Positions 5,374 through 6,947 of a DNA stretch of 6,947 bases are shown in pieces. The stretch is taken from NCBI GenBank assembly GCA_017560705.1, contig JAFZEK010000173.1, forward strand, positions 1-6,947. The letters are read 5' to 3'. The first letter of the stretch is position 1. Each line of letters begins with the position of its first letter. The DNA comes from Bacteroidales bacterium. Lineage in GTDB: Bacteria; Bacteroidota; Bacteroidia; Bacteroidales; P3. The position numbers and the translations under genes are program-made. Below the pieces are notes generated by a model that saw only the letters and a program-made list of their open reading frames with translations, ran no database searches and had not been told where the DNA came from.

Positions 5374-5919
5374 ATGCACAAGTTTGCAGGATATACACTG
5401 TTTTTGGATAGGGATGGTGTACTCAATGAAAGATTAGTTGGTGACTATGTTGTGAGGCCTGAGCAGTTTGTGATTATCGATGGGGTGCTTGAGGCTTTAA
5501 AAACTTTTTCTTCATTTTTTGCTAGAATACTTGTTGTTACTAATCAGCAAGGTATTGGCAAAGGTCTGATGACAGAAGAGGATTTGTCGACAATACATGA
5601 ATCTTTCTTGCAAAAGGTGACAGCTACGGGCGGACGCATTGATGGTGTATATCATTGTCCGGCTTTGGAAAAAGAAAACAGCTTTTATAGAAAACCCAAC
5701 GTGGGTATGGCGTTGAAAGCTAAAAGAGATTTCCCCGAAATAAAATTCAATAAAGCTATTATGGTAGGGGATAGCTTGGGTGATATGCTATTTGGAAAGC
5801 GAACCGGGATGTACACAGTGTTCATAGGAGACCATTCGGGTATACCTAGCAAATATCCACACTTGGTAGACTATTGTTATCCAAGTCTTGCGGTTTTTGC
5901 CGATACGCTGAAAGAATAA
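5374..5919 (+). CDS. HAD-IIIA phosphatase, GmhB/HisB-N-like, lacking the zinc loop
   Basis: All HAD motifs are present in 181 residues: LFLDRDGVLNE with the nucleophile Asp12 and acid/base Asp14, VTNQQGIGKG (55-64, motif II Thr56), Arg106-Lys107-Pro108 (motif III) and VGDSLGDMLFG (131-141, Asp133 and Asp137). The spacing and the NQQGIGKG segment place it with D,D-heptose 1,7-bisphosphate phosphatases and histidinol-phosphatases. Those enzymes normally carry a zinc loop of the form CxHxP...CxC just before RKP. Here the loop is shorter and only Cys95 remains (HCPALEKENSFYRKP). The 7-phosphatase step of ADP-heptose synthesis is therefore a reasonable guess, but substrate specificity could differ. 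It is soluble and cytoplasmic. The start follows the GT2 stop by 9 nt with no ribosome-binding site. Confidence 0.88.
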   Translation: MHKFAGYTLFLDRDGVLNERLVGDYVVRPEQFVIIDGVLEALKTFSSFFARILVVTNQQGIGKGLMTEEDLSTIHESFLQKVTATGGRIDGVYHCPALEKENSFYRKPNVGMALKAKRDFPEIKFNKAIMVGDSLGDMLFGKRTGMYTVFIGDHSGIPSKYPHLVDYCYPSLAVFADTLKE

Positions 5920-5943
5920 AATGATGAAACATAGACTAAGAAA

Positions 5944-6947
5944 ATGAAAAGAACAACGTTCCTTATATTATTGCCTTTATTGTTGTGCGTGTGTGCTTTT
6001 TCTGCATACGGGCAAAACGTGAAAATAAAAGGTAAGTCCGTAAATGCTCAGAATAAGATTGTAGAGATTTATTCCGATGCTGATAAGTATTCAAAGAAAG
6101 AATTGTTGTTGGATTCTAGCAAGATTTACGACGACCAAAATTTCTTTTTGGAGTTCTCGGTGAAAGCTCCTACATTGGTTTATTTGCAAATAGAGAATTA
6201 TTCTCAGTCTTTTTTCGTTGAGCCGGGCAAAGACTATGAGATTATGATACATGAGTTTAATTGGAATATTGATGAAAAGATAAACGTGTATCAAAATCAG
6301 GTGGCTTTGCCAGTGGAGTTTTTGAAGTTGCCTAAGAATGATTTAAACTATCAGATAGCAGCTTTCGACAGTACTCAATCGGCTATGATAATGCAGTATC
6401 AGCTGTATTTGGATTTTAGATTCAAGAAAGACTCTAAGCGTATAGATACTCTTATATCCACACTTGAAGATGTTTTTGCTGATAGCGAACATTCCTATTT
6501 CCAAACATATAAAAGATATAAGATAGCAGAGCTAAAACTAATGTTCCGTTTGGAATCGCCAAAGGCTATCGCCGAAGAATATTTTATAGGTCAGCCGGTA
6601 CTTTACTATGACGAGGGTTATAGTTCGTTGTTTAATATCTATTTTGCCAACTATATATCCAAAGGTACGAAGAAACTATCTGTAGAAACATTAGCAAGAT
6701 GGGTCAACGAGGGAGATATATTCAAATATTTGGATTCTATAGGTATTGATCCGGTGTTGCAACACGAGCAACTACGTGAACTAGTGGCATTGAAAGCCTT
6801 GCAAGAGTCCTACTACATAGCATTCTACAATTCCAAGATGGTGAAAAAGATGCTTGAACGAATGAAAAACGAAAGCAAGTTTGAACAGCATAGGACTATT
6901 GCTGCTAATATGTTGGAATCTTTTGTAGATGAGCAAGCTGAGAAAGA
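5944..6947 (+). CDS. Exported protein, partial (runs off window); possibly TlpA/DUF4369-type
   Basis: An open frame of 334 codons from ATG 5944 continues past the window edge without a stop. Residues 1-23 form a type I signal peptide (MKRTTF, a Leu/Cys/Ala-rich core, AYG|QN), so the protein is periplasmic or surface-facing. Residues about 25-105 look beta-rich: VKIKGKSVNAQNKIVEIYSD, then a SFFVEPGKDYEIMI segment near 88-101. This resembles the N-terminal domain of Bacteroidetes TlpA-like thioredoxin proteins, where a phrase of the type 'x-V-x-P-G-K/D-x' precedes the helical part. Residues about 115-334 are largely helical with many Lys, Glu and Leu. In that group a thioredoxin domain would follow, but it lies outside the window, so the assignment is tentative. 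The gene follows the HAD phosphatase by 24 nt and probably shares its transcript. Confidence 0.8.
   Translation, partial: MKRTTFLILLPLLLCVCAFSAYGQNVKIKGKSVNAQNKIVEIYSDADKYSKKELLLDSSKIYDDQNFFLEFSVKAPTLVYLQIENYSQSFFVEPGKDYEIMIHEFNWNIDEKINVYQNQVALPVEFLKLPKNDLNYQIAAFDSTQSAMIMQYQLYLDFRFKKDSKRIDTLISTLEDVFADSEHSYFQTYKRYKIAELKLMFRLESPKAIAEEYFIGQPVLYYDEGYSSLFNIYFANYISKGTKKLSVETLARWVNEGDIFKYLDSIGIDPVLQHEQLRELVALKALQESYYIAFYNSKMVKKMLERMKNESKFEQHRTIAANMLESFVDEQAEK

Noticed and set aside
6091..6294. Minus-strand open frame of 67 codons
   Set aside because: It is antisense to the exported-protein frame that runs uninterrupted from 5944 to the window edge with a clear signal peptide.

Overview
The window looks like a chromosomal stretch from a low-GC member of the Bacteroidetes, most likely Bacteroidales. 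The case rests on four things. DUF4199 sits next to a family 2 glycosyltransferase, a pairing typical of that phylum. Genes lack clear Shine-Dalgarno sites and have A/T-rich leaders. A Bacteroides-type -7 promoter element (TAnnTTTG) lies before the DUF4199 gene. Exported proteins are of Bacteroidetes type. The genus cannot be named from this alone.

Layout. Bases 1-66 are the 3' end of an unidentified gene, closed by a strong intrinsic terminator (81-121). Bases 121-334 are non-coding and unusually rich in inverted and direct repeats. Two small genes for exported proteins follow: a DUF4348-like secreted protein (335-718) and an unknown lipoprotein (831-1469). Both are about 30% G+C, against about 39% in a sample of the glycosyltransferase gene at 4390. 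A non-coding spacer (1470-1740) then has extreme G-over-C strand bias. All genes are on the + strand.

From 1741 the genes are ordinary and closely spaced: a PhnP-type metallo-beta-lactamase-fold phosphodiesterase (1741-2511) followed 18 nt later by a GT-B glycosyltransferase (2530-3675). After a 133-nt gap with a promoter candidate comes a second unit: a DUF4199 membrane protein (3809-4363), a polyprenyl-phosphate-type GT2 glycosyltransferase (4390-5364), a GmhB/HisB-type HAD phosphatase (5374-5919), and the start of an exported protein that runs off the window (5944-6947+).

How they fit together (inference). The two glycosyltransferases, the small membrane protein and the sugar-phosphate-type phosphatase suggest cell-envelope glycan or lipid-linked sugar metabolism. 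The 5'-most region looks more like accessory DNA. I found no CRISPR array, tRNA, rRNA, transposase or recognisable defence system. The most unusual material is the repeat-rich spacer at 121-305, the low-GC exported pair behind it, and the HAD phosphatase that has lost its usual zinc loop.
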